NCBI GenBank assembly: GCA_011389935.1
Contig: JAABTJ010000006.1
Coordinates: 1 to 64,000, forward strand
Origin: Desulfobacteraceae bacterium
Lineage (GTDB): Bacteria > Desulfobacterota > Desulfobacteria > Desulfobacterales > Desulfosalsimonadaceae
Length of the DNA: 64,000 nucleotides
Direction: 5' to 3'
Shown: piece after piece, positions 19,586-27,980 of the stretch
Layout of the letters: each line of letters starts with the position of its first letter
How positions within the stretch are numbered: the stretch's first letter is position 1
The notes under the pieces: model-generated
Seen by the model: only the letters and a program-made list of their open reading frames with translations
Told to the model about the DNA's origin: nothing
Database searches by the model: none
Translations under genes and position numbers: made by a program

Positions 19586-21082
19586 GTGGCGACCGTTGTG
19601 GTTACAGACGATGACCCCGTCATCAACCGGTTGATTTGCAGCGCTCTGAAAGCGGAAGGGCATGAATGCCATGCGGCCTATACCCTTTCACAGGGCCTGG
19701 AGGCCGCGCGGCAGAGCGGTCCGGACCTGGTTTTTCTGGATCTTTCCATGCCGGACGGAAATGGACTGGCCTGGCTGAAGGTGTTTATGGATGTGTCTTC
19801 CAATCCCGAGGTGGTGATCATCACGGCGACGGGATCGGAAAAAAGCGTGGAAGAGGCCATACGGCAGGGGGCATGGGATTATGTCCAGAAACCGGTCTCC
19901 GTGCGCTCTTTGGCCCGCCTCGTCCGCCAGGCGCTTCGGTACCGCAAGGATAAACGTGCGGCAAAAGAACCGGTTGCCCTTATGCTGCCCGGTATTATCG
20001 GGGAGAGCCAGTCCATGTACGGGTGTCTTCAGCAGGTCGCCCAGGCCGCATCAAGCAGCGCCCCCTGCCTGGTTTACGGGGAAACGGGCGTCGGCAAGGA
20101 GCTCATCGCCCGCGCTATCCATGCCAACAGCGCCCGCAAGAACGGTCCGTTCGTGGTCGTAGACTGCGCCTCGCTGCCTGAAACCCTTGCCGGAAGCACG
20201 CTTTTCGGCCATTGCAAAGGGGCGTTCACCGGTGCCCATGCCGACAGGATCGGCCTTGTTGAAAGTGCAACGGGCGGGGTTCTTTTTTTGGACGAAATCG
20301 GCGAGCTTCCGCTGGATGTTCAGAAAAACCTGCTGCGGGTGCTCCAGGAACAGCGTTTCCGGCCGGTAGGGGGTGTAAAGGAAAAGACAAGTGATTTCAG
20401 GCTTGTGTCGGCAACGAACCGGGATCTGGGCGCCATGGTGGAAGAAAGGACGTTTCGCGAGGACCTCCTTTACCGGATCATGGGGCAGCAGGTCTCGGTG
20501 CCCCCCCTTCGTGAAAGAATGGGCGATTTGCATCTGCTGACGTCGCATTTTCTGCGCACGCTTTGCGAGCGGGAGGGGGTGCCCGTAAAGGGGGTATCCC
20601 CGGATTTCATTCCGGCGCTCAAGGCGTATGACTGGCCGGGGAATATTCGCGAATTGATCAATTGCCTGGAAAATACGATTGCTTCCGCCGGGGGCAAACC
20701 AATTTTATACCCGCAGGACCTCCCTTCCTATATCCGGGTCAGTATACGTTCCGGACAGATTGCCGGTCAAGGGCGCTTGGCGGAAATGGGCGCCCCTGAA
20801 AGCAGGGAGGAAGTGACGCCCTTTGTGCCGGAAGCGTTTTCTGGCGGCTTTGCTGAACCCGCCGCCTTGCCTGCGGAAATGCCGACGCTCAAGGAGGCAA
20901 GGAAAGAGGCGATGGAAAAGGTGGAGAAGGCGTATTTGGAACAGCTTCTGGGAAGCGGAGAAAAAAGCGTCGAAGACCTCTGCCGGACAGCGGATTTGTC
21001 ACGCCCGCATTTTTACGCCCTGCTCCGGAAATACGGCCTGGCCTCGCCCCGAAAAGGGGGGCGAAAGACAATTTTGAGATAG
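19586..21082 (+). CDS. Sigma-54-dependent response regulator (NtrC type)
   Basis: This is a transcription activator for sigma-54 promoters with three domains. The receiver (about residues 1-120) has acidic pocket TDDDP and phosphoacceptor Asp in LVFLDLSMPDGNG. The AAA+ domain has Walker A GETGVGKE, the sigma-54 contact loop GAFTGA and the block LLRVLQEQRFRPVGG. The C-terminal Fis-type helix-turn-helix ends near RPHFYALLRKYGL. I chose the GTG at 19586, which follows AGGAG; the ORF is open upstream only because the palindromic repeat happens to lack stops. The length is 498 residues. No histidine kinase gene adjoins it, so its partner is unknown. Confidence 0.9.
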   Translation: MATVVVTDDDPVINRLICSALKAEGHECHAAYTLSQGLEAARQSGPDLVFLDLSMPDGNGLAWLKVFMDVSSNPEVVIITATGSEKSVEEAIRQGAWDYVQKPVSVRSLARLVRQALRYRKDKRAAKEPVALMLPGIIGESQSMYGCLQQVAQAASSSAPCLVYGETGVGKELIARAIHANSARKNGPFVVVDCASLPETLAGSTLFGHCKGAFTGAHADRIGLVESATGGVLFLDEIGELPLDVQKNLLRVLQEQRFRPVGGVKEKTSDFRLVSATNRDLGAMVEERTFREDLLYRIMGQQVSVPPLRERMGDLHLLTSHFLRTLCEREGVPVKGVSPDFIPALKAYDWPGNIRELINCLENTIASAGGKPILYPQDLPSYIRVSIRSGQIAGQGRLAEMGAPESREEVTPFVPEAFSGGFAEPAALPAEMPTLKEARKEAMEKVEKAYLEQLLGSGEKSVEDLCRTADLSRPHFYALLRKYGLASPRKGGRKTILR

Positions 21083-21110
21083 GTTCTATGCTTGTGCTTA
21101 GCTTACGTGC

Positions 21111-21303
21111 TTATGGCTCCGCGGTGATGGTATATTCCACCGTGATGGCTTCGGAGGCGGCAAACAGCGCGCCGAAGTCGGTCACCGTATTGTTGTTCTT
21201 TTTTTCCTCCGGGGTCGGCGGACCCCCGGTCAATGTCGACAGATCTATCGTCTACGTCAATGAACATTGTATGTCTCCGTATGTCTCACCGTGTATGTCT
21301 CAC
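21111..21303 (-). pseudogene. 3' relic of an unidentified gene
   Basis: On the minus strand a frame ending with TAA at 21111 reads TVTDFGALFAASEAITVEY before the stop, preceded by a Pro-rich stretch TGGPPTPEEKK. It is broken by a stop at about 21252. Beyond that another frame reads GETYTVRHTETYNV, which looks like beta-rich coding sequence. The pattern suggests the frameshifted tail of a surface or secreted protein. No family could be named. Confidence 0.35.
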
Positions 21304-21441
21304 CGTCAGGAAGTTAGCATTTTTGTCGAATCATCAGAATTTTTGTACAAATTCGTCTTGCTGGCCGATTTTCCGGCATTTTTTATGCTGCTGCACAAGG
21401 TGCCATTGAAGTGCGTACGGTGGGATTGAATGATTTGAAAA

Positions 21442-21519
21442 GTCTGATTTTTTCATAGAATAAAGAAAAAATCAGACAAAGCAGAGGAGGCTGCGGGAGC
21501 GCTTGTCGCGCTCCCGCAG
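21442..21519. terminator. Two consecutive perfect hairpins
   Basis: The first has 13-bp arms GTCTGATTTTTTC and GAAAAAATCAGAC (21442-21454 / 21465-21477). The second has 11-bp arms CTGCGGGAGCG / CGCTCCCGCAG (21491-21501 / 21509-21519). The A- and T-rich first hairpin resembles a bidirectional terminator. A similar half-sequence AGTCTGATTTTTTCATA occurs near 19260. Confidence 0.6.
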
Positions 21520-21550
21520 AAAAGGGTCTTGAATACTTCTTTGGCGGGTT

Positions 21551-21688
21551 CTAGTCAAAAGCCATTTCCGTTTTCCATCTCTTCCAGACATTGCCGACCA
21601 TCTCCGGTCCGGGCTTGAGGGTCATCTTGCCCGGGTAGCCACCCGGAAGGCGTGGCTTCCGCAGCGATAAAATCGCAAACAACCGCAT
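21551..21688 (-). other. Short 45-codon frame, probable 3' gene fragment
   Basis: The minus-strand frame ends GPEMVGNVWKRWKTEMAFD and a stop at 21551. The C-terminal part looks like real protein sequence, but the first 15 codons do not, and no ribosome-binding site is seen. I read it as the remnant of a lost gene. Between here and 22046 there is only a hairpin (21750-21762 with 21782-21794) and G-rich sequence without recognisable coding. Confidence 0.25.
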
Positions 21689-21749
21689 GCAATGCTTTTT
21701 GGGGGCCGGCCGAATCCCGGTCAGGGCGAGTTGGGATGGGGTTGAAAAT

Positions 21750-21794
21750 AATCCGCCTGCGGAGCAGGGGGTTACGTAGGGCCGCAGGCGGATT
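21750..21794. repeat. Inverted repeat (13-bp arms)
   Basis: The arms AATCCGCCTGCGG (21750-21762) and CCGCAGGCGGATT (21782-21794) are perfectly complementary, with a 19-nt G-rich loop. It stands in a gene-free stretch. No T tract follows, so a terminator role is unclear. Confidence 0.6.
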
Positions 21795-22046
21795 CCCAGG
21801 AGGATGGGATGAATCCTTTATGATGTTCAATAATTTAAATGCAAATGGCATGCCGAAAATTGAAAATATCGACCAAAAAATATTGAAGAGCGTTTTTGCC
21901 GCAACCGGGAGGGGGTGATTGCAAATTGACAGCCACGGCGATCCGTGCCATACAATTGGCATTTGCGTCTTCGAAGGAGCCGGTCCCGGGGGGAAGGGGG
22001 GAACGGCAAAGCCCGACGCCGACCACGAAAAGGATGAGGATTGGAT

Positions 22047-22898
22047 ATGATTGTAGATGTGCACACGCACATGTTTCCCAGAAGCGTCCGGGAGCACCGG
22101 GCGAAGTATTTCGGGGATGAGCCGGCCTTTGAGATGCTCTACAACAGCGAAAAGGCAAAGATGATCGGCACGGAAGAACTGATTGCGTCCATGGATGAAA
22201 ACGGCGTGGATATGTCTTTTATCTGCGGATTTCCATGGATGAATGAAGAGACATGCATGGACCACAACGATTATATCCTGGAAGCGATGGGTATGTATCC
22301 GGACCGGCTCAGGGGATTGTGCAGCTTCAATCCCTTTGCCAAAGGATCCGCCAGGGAGGTCGAGCGGTGCCTGGACAGCGGTTTTTCCGGGGTGGGGGAA
22401 GTCGCTTTTTATACGGAAGGCGGCATTACCGAGGAAGCGGTGTCTCATATGGCGCCGGTAATGGCCATGTGCCGAAAAAGGGATCTGCCTGTCCTGATCC
22501 ACACCAACGAGCCGGTAGGGCATTCGTATCCGGGCAAATCCGACAACACCCTGGCCCAGATATACAACCTTGCAAAAACATACCCGGATAACAAGTTGAT
22601 ACTGGGGCACTGGGGCGGGGGCATCTTTTTTTATACCCTGCTGAAAAAAGAAGTCCGCGAGGTGTTGAAAAACGTCTACTACGACACGGCCGCTTCCTGT
22701 TTTTTGTATGAGCCGGATATCTACCGGATTGCAGCGGAGCTTGCCGGGGAGGACAAGATCCTTTTCGGCACAGACTACCCCCTGATCGGCCCGAAACGAT
22801 ATTACAGGGAAATCAAAACCGCAGGCCTGGAAGCGCCGGCACGGGAAAAGCTCATGGGCGGCAATGCCGCAGCCCTTTTCCGCCTGCCCCGGCCCTGA
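22047..22898 (+). CDS. Amidohydrolase-2 family metal-dependent hydrolase
   Basis: This is a TIM-barrel hydrolase or decarboxylase of the amidohydrolase-2 (ACMSD-like) family. The first metal motif is VDVHTHMFP at residues about 3-11. Further ligand segments are LIHTNEPVGH, LGHWGGG and the late FGTDYPL, whose Asp is catalytic in the family. The start at 22047 follows GATGAGGA; a TTG six bases upstream is the alternative. The length is 283 residues. Substrate cannot be told. The HD-domain gene follows 43 bp downstream on the same strand. Confidence 0.85.
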   Translation: MIVDVHTHMFPRSVREHRAKYFGDEPAFEMLYNSEKAKMIGTEELIASMDENGVDMSFICGFPWMNEETCMDHNDYILEAMGMYPDRLRGLCSFNPFAKGSAREVERCLDSGFSGVGEVAFYTEGGITEEAVSHMAPVMAMCRKRDLPVLIHTNEPVGHSYPGKSDNTLAQIYNLAKTYPDNKLILGHWGGGIFFYTLLKKEVREVLKNVYYDTAASCFLYEPDIYRIAAELAGEDKILFGTDYPLIGPKRYYREIKTAGLEAPAREKLMGGNAAALFRLPRP

Positions 22899-22941
22899 AT
22901 TTCCTTGAGAAAAGCCGTAACAGACGGTATACTCCAAGGCA

Positions 22942-23706
22942 ATGAAGAAAATTTTTCAGCAGCTGCAGATGGAGGCCATCCGGATCGCCCGGAAATATCC
23001 GGCGCCTGATTTTTACCGGGAATTTGAAGCGGAAGTCGCCCGGTCGTATCTTTTTTTCATCAGCGATGCCGCAACGAGGCAGATTCATCTCTGCGTGCGC
23101 GAAACCATTGAAAACGACTACGGCCACGGAATCGACCATTGCAAAAAAGTCGCACTGGATGCGGGGGTGCTGATGCTGGTGGAAGGGGGCCGGGCCGGTT
23201 ACGGGGAAAATCAGTTGAGCCGCCTGCTCCGGCTGGCCCATTGCGCGGGACTGCTCCATGATATCTGCCGCAAGGAGAAGAAGCATGCCCGGGCCGGGGC
23301 CGTGGAAGCCGAAAAGATCCTTTCGGCCCGGGGGTTTCAGGGCGGGGAGGCCAGCGACATTTGCCGGGCCATTGCCAACCATGAAGCGTTCGGAGATAAC
23401 AAGGGGGCCGATTCCAGGGAAGGGGAGCTTCTGTCAGGCTGCCTCTACGATGCGGACAAATTTCGATGGGGGCCGGAAAATTTTACCCACACGGTATGGT
23501 CCATGGTCGCCTACAAGGATGTCTCCATCGATGATTTTATAACGTATTACCCCCGGGGCATGGCTTTTTTACAGAAAATCCGCGAGACCTTCCGCACGCC
23601 AACCGGAAGAGTGTATGGGCCGCAGTTTATAGACATCGGCCTTGCCATCGGGAAGGACCTCTATGAATTGATCCGCTCCGATTACCTGGATCCTCGCACC
23701 TCCTGA
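22942..23706 (+). CDS. HD-domain phosphohydrolase
   Basis: This 254-residue protein has an HD metal-site pattern: HGIDHCKKV (first His), AGLLHDICRK (the HD pair), NHEAF and LYDADKFRW (last Asp). These are the ligands of HD phosphohydrolases acting on nucleotides or other phosphoesters. No GYP motif or second domain is present. It probably shares a transcript with the amidohydrolase gene upstream. The specific substrate is unknown. Confidence 0.8.
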   Translation: MKKIFQQLQMEAIRIARKYPAPDFYREFEAEVARSYLFFISDAATRQIHLCVRETIENDYGHGIDHCKKVALDAGVLMLVEGGRAGYGENQLSRLLRLAHCAGLLHDICRKEKKHARAGAVEAEKILSARGFQGGEASDICRAIANHEAFGDNKGADSREGELLSGCLYDADKFRWGPENFTHTVWSMVAYKDVSIDDFITYYPRGMAFLQKIRETFRTPTGRVYGPQFIDIGLAIGKDLYELIRSDYLDPRTS

Positions 23707-23728
23707 TCCCCGTCAACACCCGCGCCAC

Positions 23729-24025
23729 TCACGCCCGGGCATTGTCTGGCTGCGGTTTCTTGTGCCGGGCGGCCAGGATCGGCGTGTTCATGATCAGGGC
23801 GGAGCTTTCCTCGGAACGTTCGATATCCAGGGACATGTGCTGGCGGTCGATTTCAAAGTAGCGCGAAATAACCTCGATGAGATCCCTTTGAAGGTCCTCC
23901 AGCATGTCCTCTTTGATCTCGAGCTTGTCGTAGACCAGGGCGAACTTGAGCCGTTTCTTGGCCACATTCTTGCTGTCGTCTCCCCGGTTCATCAGTTTTT
24001 TGAGCAGGGCATTGAACATCATCAT
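23729..24025 (-). CDS. minE: Cell division topological factor MinE
   Basis: MinE drives pole-to-pole oscillation of MinCD by stimulating MinD ATPase at the membrane. The 98-residue protein has the usual N-terminal MinD-contact and membrane segment (KNVAKKRLKFALVYDK) followed by the topological-specificity domain (LQRDLIEVISRYFEID). Its ATG overlaps the minD stop codon. It is the last gene of the minC-minD-minE set. Confidence 0.93.
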   Translation of the reverse strand: MMMFNALLKKLMNRGDDSKNVAKKRLKFALVYDKLEIKEDMLEDLQRDLIEVISRYFEIDRQHMSLDIERSEESSALIMNTPILAARHKKPQPDNARA

Positions 24026-24834
24026 TAGTGCACCTTGTTCTTCCGGCTGATTTTCCCGCCGAGTTTTTTCCAGAAAGATTTCGGGGCCATGGGGTCTTCC
24101 ACGGGCAGATCCGGATGCCCGTTCATGCGCATGGCGATCTGCATGAATGCCCTGCCGGCCTTGGATTCCTTCTGCATGACAATGGGAAGCCCCGTGTTTG
24201 AGGAAACAACTACGGACTCGTCCATTTCTACAAGGCCGATCAGGTCAATGGACAGCACCTCGACCACATCCTTGTGGCTGAGCATGTCCCCTTTCTCCAC
24301 CATTTTTGGAATGATCCGGTTGACCACCAGCTTGGGCGTGATGGAGCGGGAATACAACAGTCCGATAACCCGGTCGGCATCCCGGACCGATGAAATTTCC
24401 GGCATGCAGACCACGATCGCCTCGTCCGCGGCTTCTATGGAATTCTTGAAGCCCTGCTCAATGCCCGCCGGGCAGTCCAGTAGCGTAAAATCGAACTCCT
24501 TTTTCAGCCGGTTGCAGAGCCACTTCATATTTTCCGGCTGGATGACGTTTTTTTCATCGCTCTGGGAGGCCGGAATAAGGTAGAGGTTGTTGATGCGCCG
24601 GTCCTTTATCATTGCCTGTTTGAGCTTGCAGCGCCCTTGGACCACGTCCACGACATTGAAGACAATCCTGTTTTCAAGGCCCATTATCACATCGAGGTTT
24701 CTCAGGCCGATATCCATATCGACAACGGCCACTCGCTTTCCCTGGAGAGCAAGGGCTGCTCCCAGGGATGAGGTGACGGTTGTCTTGCCGACGCCGCCTT
24801 TTCCGGATGTGACCACTACTACTTTACCGTCCAC
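24025..24834 (-). CDS. minD: Septum site-determining ATPase MinD
   Basis: MinD is a membrane-bound deviant Walker A ATPase that recruits MinC to the poles. The P-loop GKGGVGKTT is at residues about 11-19, and switch regions DMDIGLRNLD and LLDCPAGIE are typical. The C-terminus SFWKKLGGKISRK is the amphipathic membrane-targeting helix. The length is 269 residues. It overlaps minE at its 3' end and lies 26 bp after minC. Confidence 0.97.
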   Translation of the reverse strand: MDGKVVVVTSGKGGVGKTTVTSSLGAALALQGKRVAVVDMDIGLRNLDVIMGLENRIVFNVVDVVQGRCKLKQAMIKDRRINNLYLIPASQSDEKNVIQPENMKWLCNRLKKEFDFTLLDCPAGIEQGFKNSIEAADEAIVVCMPEISSVRDADRVIGLLYSRSITPKLVVNRIIPKMVEKGDMLSHKDVVEVLSIDLIGLVEMDESVVVSSNTGLPIVMQKESKAGRAFMQIAMRMNGHPDLPVEDPMAPKSFWKKLGGKISRKNKVH

Positions 24835-24860
24835 TATTCACCTCTTGCAAATTGATGGTT

Positions 24861-25571
24861 TTACCGTACTTCGGGCCAGGCAAACCGTTTGAACGGATTT
24901 GCCGCTGCATAGTCCATGACCACGATCTTGTTGTTTTCGATCATCGCAAATTCCGGGGTTTTGCCGCTGCCGCCGAAACCCGCGCTCCCGGCGGCGGCAA
25001 GCCCCCCGATCTGAACCTGGGTAGGCCGGAAATCAAGGGCCATGATGATGGCCCCCTCGTTGTCCGGTTGTCCGGCAATCGCGGTGCCCATGAGGGATCC
25101 CAGAACAATGATGTCCCCGCCGGCGATGGCTTCCGCGCCGGGGTTCAAATCCCCCATGATAATCAAGTGCTTATCGGCTTGGAGCTTCTGCCCCGAACGG
25201 ACGCGGCCGGCGATGATCAGCGCCTCGCTCTGGTGAGAGTGCCACGCGCTGCCCAGTTCCTCGGTCCGTTTATTGCGCACCTCGGGCTTTGGTTTTTGAG
25301 GCGGGCCGGTGACGACCCCCACGTGGAATTGCTCTTTCAGGTATCCGCCGAGTTCCTCGATCAGCTTGCCGTCGACCGGGTTGTTTCCCGAATCCAGTAT
25401 TATCCGGGCATTGACCGCAAGCTGTTTGAGGCGTTCAAAAGGTTTATGGAGCGCATTTTTCAACTCATCCACCGGGAGGGAGTCGTCAACGGTTACCCAT
25501 AGGCTGTCTCCGACGCCTTTGAGTTTTACCGGCAGGTTGTTATGGTCTGGCATGAGCGAGTTCCATGGCAT
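24861..25571 (-). CDS. minC: Septum formation inhibitor MinC
   Basis: MinC blocks FtsZ assembly away from mid-cell. The N-terminal half has the FtsZ-antagonist fold pattern, and the C-terminal half shows the beta-helix dimer domain (GDLNPGAEAIAGGDIIVLGSLMGTA, ALDFRPTQVQIGG). The length is 236 residues; an internal ATG six codons in is an alternative start, and neither has a strong ribosome-binding site. It is the first gene of the minCDE operon. Confidence 0.93.
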   Translation of the reverse strand: MPWNSLMPDHNNLPVKLKGVGDSLWVTVDDSLPVDELKNALHKPFERLKQLAVNARIILDSGNNPVDGKLIEELGGYLKEQFHVGVVTGPPQKPKPEVRNKRTEELGSAWHSHQSEALIIAGRVRSGQKLQADKHLIIMGDLNPGAEAIAGGDIIVLGSLMGTAIAGQPDNEGAIIMALDFRPTQVQIGGLAAAGSAGFGGSGKTPEFAMIENNKIVVMDYAAANPFKRFAWPEVR

Positions 25572-25657
25572 TGTGATTGTTTGGACTGCTTATGGTATGC
25601 GTCTGTGATGCTGTACCTGCCGGGATGTTGATTTTCCGGCATCTTTTTTTATGTTTT

Positions 25658-25732
25658 TCGGGTCGGTACCGGTATCGGGATCAAATGGGTTCATGTTTTT
25701 GGGGACCCCGATACCGACCCCTTGTACCGACC
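25658..25732. repeat. Hairpin built from GGTATCGG/GGGTCGG hexamer-like units, copy 1
   Basis: The left arm contains GGTCGGTACCGGTATCGGG and the right arm CCCCGATACCGACCCC followed by TTGTACCGACC. The arms pair with unit slippage. The same unit composition and orientation recur at 41931-42028. It lies upstream of minC in a 342-bp gene-free stretch. The rest of that stretch is A+T-rich and contains nothing else I recognise except the terminator hairpin at 25862. Confidence 0.65.
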
Positions 25733-25861
25733 ACGGTAAAACCGGTTTCAGAAAAATGAATGAAAACCGCTTTTAACGCATTATCATGTGTATAATGCTC
25801 ATTTAATGTAGCATATATTGTATATAAAAGGACAGGAGAGATGTCAAGGGAAAACGAAGGG

Positions 25862-25892
25862 CTGCGCCGGGATTTTGATGATCCCGGCGCAG
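25862..25892 (-). terminator. 12-bp hairpin downstream of acyl-CoA dehydrogenase gene
   Basis: The arms CTGCGCCGGGAT (25862-25873) and ATCCCGGCGCAG (25881-25892) pair perfectly around a 7-nt loop, 22 bp past the stop of the minus-strand acyl-CoA dehydrogenase. In the minus direction it is followed by CTTCGTTTTCC, a modest T-rich tail. A terminator role is likely. Confidence 0.65.
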
Positions 25893-25913
25893 TATGTGTT
25901 GCGCTGTGATGGT

Positions 25914-27767
25914 CTATGATCCGAAGGCGGCGTCCGGAATCTCAACAGCGGATCCGTTAATGCCGTCGATGGCATCGAATTTGCCCATGGTGGCGGGGAG
26001 CAGGTTCATAATGAAAAATTCGGCGGTCTTCATGACGCCCAGGTAAAAGGCGGCGTCCTTGTTTTTGGCCGCTTTTTCGGTGATGGCGGTCATATCCATG
26101 CTTCCTGCAAGTTTTTTCAGCTTCTGGGCGGCGATGTCCGCGCGCCACAAAAGCATCCATGCCACGGTGACGTCGCCGGTCACGTCCAGGAAGGGGTGGG
26201 CAAAGGCAAAGGCGTTCAGCGCCTTGTCCGAGGCTGCTGCGTTGGCAAGCTGGGTTGCTGTATCCGCCAGTTTGTTTACGGCGGTTTCCACGCGGGCGGT
26301 CAGGGTATTGAGCGCTTCTGTCTGGCCTGCAGACGCGATGGTTTTTTTCATTTCCCCGAGATAGTCCATAAAGGCCTGCCCCTTTTTGAGCCCCAGCTTG
26401 CGCCCCATGAGGTCCATTGCCTGGATCCCGTTGGTCCCCTCGTAAATCTGGAAGATGCGGGCGTCGCGCATGAGCTGCTCGACCGGGTATTCCTTTGTAT
26501 ATCCGTACCCGCCGTAGACCTGGATGCCGTGACTGGTGACCTCGAGCGCACGGTCGGTTATGTACCCCTTGATGATGGGGGTAAGAATTGCGCTGCGGTC
26601 CGCATATTTTTCCTTTTCCTCGGGGGTTTCCGCCAGCACCTCCAGATCGTGGGCCATGCCGCCGTAGTAGATCAGGCTGCGCATGCCGTCCACGTAAGCC
26701 CGCATGGTCATGAGCTGACGCCGGACGTCCGGATGCTCGATGATGGGGACTGATTTCGCGTTGAGGTCCTTTCCGGCCAGCAGGTGCTTTCCCTGGATCC
26801 GCTCGCGGGCGTAGTTCAGGGCATAGCAATAGGATGCCGTGGCAACGGCGAATCCCTGAAGGCCGACCAGCTGGCGCGCCTCGTTCATCATGAGAAACAT
26901 GGCCCGCATTCCCTTGTTTTCCTGGCCGATCAGGGTGCCGATGCAGCCCCCCTTGCTCCCCAGGGTCAGGGTGCAGGTACAGTTGCCATGAAGCCCCATT
27001 TTCTCCTCGATGCCGGTGCATACGACGTCGTTGAATTCACCCGGGGACCCGTCGGGGTTGACGCGGTACTTGGGGACCAAAAAGAGCGAGATGCCGGGCG
27101 TTCCCGGAGGTGCGCCTTCGATGCGGGCGAGGGTCGGATGGACGATGTTTTCCACCATGTCCTGCTCCCCACCGGAGATGAATATCTTGGTGCCGGAAAT
27201 GGAAAACGTGCCGTCGTCGTTCCGGGTCGCCGTGGTTTCCAGCGCGCCGACGTCGGAGCCGGCGGCGGCTTCGGTTAAGAGCATGGTCCCGGACCATTGG
27301 CCCGAATAGAGCTTTTCCAGGTAGGTTTTTTTCTGCTCTTCCGTGCCCAGGGTGTTGATCAGGTTGGCCGCGCCGCGGGAAAGGCCGTGGTACAGCATGA
27401 AAGAAGGGTTGGCGCCGACGAAGTATTCCTCGGCCGCCAGGGATAAGGTTTTCGGCATGCCCTGCCCCCCCCACTGGGGATCGTCGATCATGGCGAGCCA
27501 TTCGCCTTCCTTGTAGAGCTTGTTGATCCGGTGGAAGCACTCCGGAACATTGACCACGCCGTTTTCAAGGGTGCACCCGACTTCGTCGGACTCCTTCTGT
27601 GTGGGCAGGATTTCCTTGATGGCCAGGTTCCTGGCCTCGGATACGATCATATCCACGGTTTTTTTGTTGAACTCGGCAAAGCGTTCGTGTTTCGTGAGAT
27701 CCCCCACCTTCATCTGTTCGTGCAGGACGAAATCCACATCCCTGCGATCCGCAATCAATTGTGCCAT
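25914..27767 (-). CDS. Large (~600-residue) acyl-CoA dehydrogenase
   Basis: This FAD enzyme oxidises an acyl-CoA to the 2-enoyl-CoA. The core shows the FAD/substrate blocks LTEAAAGSDVGALETTA and GTKIFISGGEQD, then ARERIQGKHL and the active-site region QIYEGTNGIQAMDLMGRKL with the catalytic Glu. An additional C-terminal helical domain (about residues 470-617) places it in the ~600-residue group that includes DmdC-like enzymes and several Desulfobacterota fatty- or aromatic-acid paralogues. AGGAG precedes the start. No electron-transfer flavoprotein or CoA ligase gene is adjacent, so the substrate is open. Confidence 0.93.
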   Translation of the reverse strand: MAQLIADRRDVDFVLHEQMKVGDLTKHERFAEFNKKTVDMIVSEARNLAIKEILPTQKESDEVGCTLENGVVNVPECFHRINKLYKEGEWLAMIDDPQWGGQGMPKTLSLAAEEYFVGANPSFMLYHGLSRGAANLINTLGTEEQKKTYLEKLYSGQWSGTMLLTEAAAGSDVGALETTATRNDDGTFSISGTKIFISGGEQDMVENIVHPTLARIEGAPPGTPGISLFLVPKYRVNPDGSPGEFNDVVCTGIEEKMGLHGNCTCTLTLGSKGGCIGTLIGQENKGMRAMFLMMNEARQLVGLQGFAVATASYCYALNYARERIQGKHLLAGKDLNAKSVPIIEHPDVRRQLMTMRAYVDGMRSLIYYGGMAHDLEVLAETPEEKEKYADRSAILTPIIKGYITDRALEVTSHGIQVYGGYGYTKEYPVEQLMRDARIFQIYEGTNGIQAMDLMGRKLGLKKGQAFMDYLGEMKKTIASAGQTEALNTLTARVETAVNKLADTATQLANAAASDKALNAFAFAHPFLDVTGDVTVAWMLLWRADIAAQKLKKLAGSMDMTAITEKAAKNKDAAFYLGVMKTAEFFIMNLLPATMGKFDAIDGINGSAVEIPDAAFGS

Positions 27768-27980
27768 TGTCAGGTTCTCCTTTTATTCGTTCATATATAA
27801 GTAAAGCCGCGTAATGGGTTGTATCGGAGCGATCCGGCGTGCCTTTTCCAATCCGCAGGAGCCGGAATGATTTACGGTGCCGTATTTCCGGTCGGGGATC
27901 GACTTGTTTGTCTCAAAGTCGTTTCTTAAAATAATCGTTTGCCAATGTCAAGCGCTCGAATCCGCCGCCGCGGCTGGCAG

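Noticed and set aside
21555-22937. 460-codon open frame on the minus strand
   Set aside because: It runs antisense through the well-supported amidohydrolase gene (VDVHTHMFP start, good ribosome-binding site). Its translation is rich in Pro, Gly and His in the way shadow frames are.
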